A DNA stretch of 64,000 bases, taken from NCBI RefSeq assembly GCF_000190535.1, contig NC_015160.1, positions 2,666,001-2,730,000 of the forward strand, read 5' to 3'. Shown in pieces: positions 62,388 to 64,000 of this stretch. A model generated the notes under the pieces. The model was not told the DNA's origin and did not search any database. It was given only the letters and a program-made list of their open reading frames with translations. This DNA is from Odoribacter splanchnicus DSM 20712. Its GTDB lineage: Bacteria > Bacteroidota > Bacteroidia > Bacteroidales > Marinifilaceae. The translations under genes were made by a program, and so were the position numbers. The first letter of the stretch is position 1, and every line of letters starts with the position of its first letter.

Positions 62388-64000
62388 TCATCGTTGCACC
62401 TTATATTTCAGGATCGTATTGTTTCCGGTTCCGGCAAACAAGAAAAATCCGTCATTTCCTAAAAAGACGATTGAAAAAGGCGAATCGCCGGTAATGGGAA
62501 ATCCTTTGGACAGCTTTCCATCAGCCGATAACAAAAACAAGTGGTTTTGTTCCGGATCGGTCAAGCCGACACGCACGTCTTTAGCAGAGAAACGGTATAC
62601 ATAAGGGAAACCTAAAGTTTTAGCCTCCATTTTCTTCTCGAAAAGCGGCGTTCCATCCAAACGGGTGACCAATACCCGGTTCCCATCGGTAAACAAAACA
62701 TCCCCGTTCCCATTTCCATCCCAATCCACTATATTCATTTCAAACCGATCGGACAATCCTTCTACCCGGGAAGTCTCTGTCTGACCGGAAAAATTCACCA
62801 CATGTACCTGTCCTCCCTTACCAGCAAATACCAGAACCGGTTGTCCGCCTTTACGGGTTAAATAGACATCGGTATGAGGTTTCAGATCGAATACGGAAGA
62901 AACTCTCACTCTCTCTTTGCCTTTACGGTCCAATATATAAAAACGATACCGATCGGCAAAGACGATATAATCTTTGTCGGCCACCCTGAAATGCTGTACT
63001 TTCGAAACGACCGGTTTATCGGTCTTTTGGGGATTCCAGCCTTCTACCGGTTTTCCATCCAAACCGTACAGATATACTTCCCGGTTTTCACAAGGAACAA
63101 AGATGCGGTAGTTACGGTTATTATCGTAATCGTACACGGATATTCCCTGCTCGCACTTTCCTTTGAAAGCGACGGGGAAACGCCCCGCTGCATTACCGTT
63201 GCGGTCGATCAGGTACATCTTGTCGGGAGTAGAAAACAGGTATTGTAATTTCCCGTTCTTGAAGAGATCGATCTGATATACTTCGCTATTGATCTGCTGC
63301 CCGAGAGGAAGTTTCCAAAGCACACGCCCCACATCGTTGATCAGATAAACGGTATGGCGATCGTCCTGCACGAACAATTCCTTCTCACCCGTCACATGAT
63401 TGGTCACGGGAACGGGCTTCATACTCACTTTCCCATCCAATTTAGTCTGCCACAATACATGCGGACGAATTTCATCCTTTATCTCGGCTGTACTCAGAAA
63501 AAGAGTGGTATAGAGCATATCTCCCTCGTTGGACCACTGCCAGGCCCAGGTAGAAAATACAGACAGTTCCTTTTGACGTCGAGTCAGGAATTGCTGCCAA
63601 CTTCCCTGAGTCAAAGAGGTATAAAAAGGTAAAACCTCAGCCGTACGGGCAAAATAAGCCATATTGTATTTTCCGGCCAAACGGGTTTTCAGATGCCGAT
63701 ACCATTCGGCATCGCGGATGACGCTCCCATGCACATAATCGCGGGCAAAACTCTTTACCGCACTCTCGGAGGAAGCAAAAATCAGGTAGTTATCCTCCAC
63801 CAACACGCAACGGCATTTTATCCCTTCAAAAATATATCCCCAATAAACGGCAGCCAGATCATCAGCCGGGAAAAGATAGTAACGGAAAGTTTTTTCCCGA
63901 TCGAGGTTATATTCTTTTAAATAGTTTTCTGAAGACTGATTATCGAAACGGGCATATTCCTTCATCATTTTCTCCAACACCACTTTACACAGGCTACCCG
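62388..64000 (-). CDS. Propeller-like protein, N-terminus beyond the window
   Basis: At least 536 codons; the frame is open to the window edge, so the true start is outside. The N-terminal visible part (about 1-180) is alpha/beta (YYLFPADDLAAVYWGYIFEG, LAGKYNMAYFARTAEVLPFY), like DUF3352-type proteins. The rest is a series of beta blocks with Asp-rich turns (DYDNNRNYRIFVPC, VDWDGNGNGDVLFTDGN) of the kind found in beta-propellers and FG-GAP-like repeats. The role is unknown; a cell-envelope protein is likely. Confidence 0.65.
   Translation of the reverse strand, partial: GSLCKVVLEKMMKEYARFDNQSSENYLKEYNLDREKTFRYYLFPADDLAAVYWGYIFEGIKCRCVLVEDNYLIFASSESAVKSFARDYVHGSVIRDAEWYRHLKTRLAGKYNMAYFARTAEVLPFYTSLTQGSWQQFLTRRQKELSVFSTWAWQWSNEGDMLYTTLFLSTAEIKDEIRPHVLWQTKLDGKVSMKPVPVTNHVTGEKELFVQDDRHTVYLINDVGRVLWKLPLGQQINSEVYQIDLFKNGKLQYLFSTPDKMYLIDRNGNAAGRFPVAFKGKCEQGISVYDYDNNRNYRIFVPCENREVYLYGLDGKPVEGWNPQKTDKPVVSKVQHFRVADKDYIVFADRYRFYILDRKGKERVRVSSVFDLKPHTDVYLTRKGGQPVLVFAGKGGQVHVVNFSGQTETSRVEGLSDRFEMNIVDWDGNGNGDVLFTDGNRVLVTRLDGTPLFEKKMEAKTLGFPYVYRFSAKDVRVGLTDPEQNHLFLLSADGKLSKGFPITGDSPFSIVFLGNDGFFLFAGTGNNTILKYKVQR

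Overview
The window looks like a Bacteroidales chromosome of moderate GC (Odoribacteraceae-like is my guess; no marker here fixes the genus). The support is the Bacteroidota promoter -7 box (TAnnTTTG) ahead of many genes, an S46 dipeptidyl-peptidase, NodT-type efflux lipoproteins, DUF4252, DUF6266 and DUF4369 proteins, a GlcN6P deaminase/PIG-L fusion and a M56-TonB fusion.

Layout. 0-13.4 kb: an ABC-F ATPase, then two complete tripartite RND efflux systems transcribed divergently from a 236-bp region that holds a strong candidate operator. 13.4-20.3 kb: a decayed mobile/defence island with an IS end fragment, an intact DUF772-type IS (called IS-1 here) inserted in-frame into a large ABC/AAA-type ATPase gene, a DUF4143 ATPase and a broken abiEii toxin gene. 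20.3-26.6 kb: two DUF6266 paralogues, an array of 11-bp repeats, an ECF sigma/membrane protein/DUF4252 operon, and a BlaI repressor with a M56 peptidase-TonB fusion. 26.8-33.4 kb: metabolic and housekeeping genes (branched-chain aminotransferase, S46 peptidase, RlmN, glutamate dehydrogenase) interrupted by a 0.5-kb interspersed repeat.

33.64-43.21 kb: a 9.5-kb composite transposon bounded by two inverted, nearly identical ISAs1-family copies (called IS-2) and by a perfect 9-bp target duplication. Just inside each IS-2 copy is a partial IS-1 whose outer end faces the cargo, so the cargo was probably carried earlier between two direct IS-1 copies and then re-mobilised by IS-2. The cargo is a SatD/DUF3307 gene pair bracketed by 81-bp direct repeats, a membrane-anchored AraC-type regulator, and two secreted lipoproteins (one of unknown fold, one DUF1254/DUF1214). 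The transposon sits between gdhA and the deaminase gene.

43.2-64 kb: the deaminase fusion, a nucleotidyltransferase, a cysteine-rich/TonB receptor/HMA cluster that looks metal-related, a TlpA-like lipoprotein, LpxH, YifB/ComM, pyrophosphatase, GmhA, OxyR, DnaJ, GrpE, RadC, ribosomal protein S20, two identical tRNA-Glu genes, RsmI, another copy of the interspersed repeat, a large lipoprotein and a partial propeller-like protein running off the window.

The most novel material is the nested transposon and its cargo, the IS-disrupted defence-type ATPase, the interspersed repeat family with its internally deleted copy, and several well-formed palindromic operators. All family assignments come from reading motifs by eye; no database search was run.
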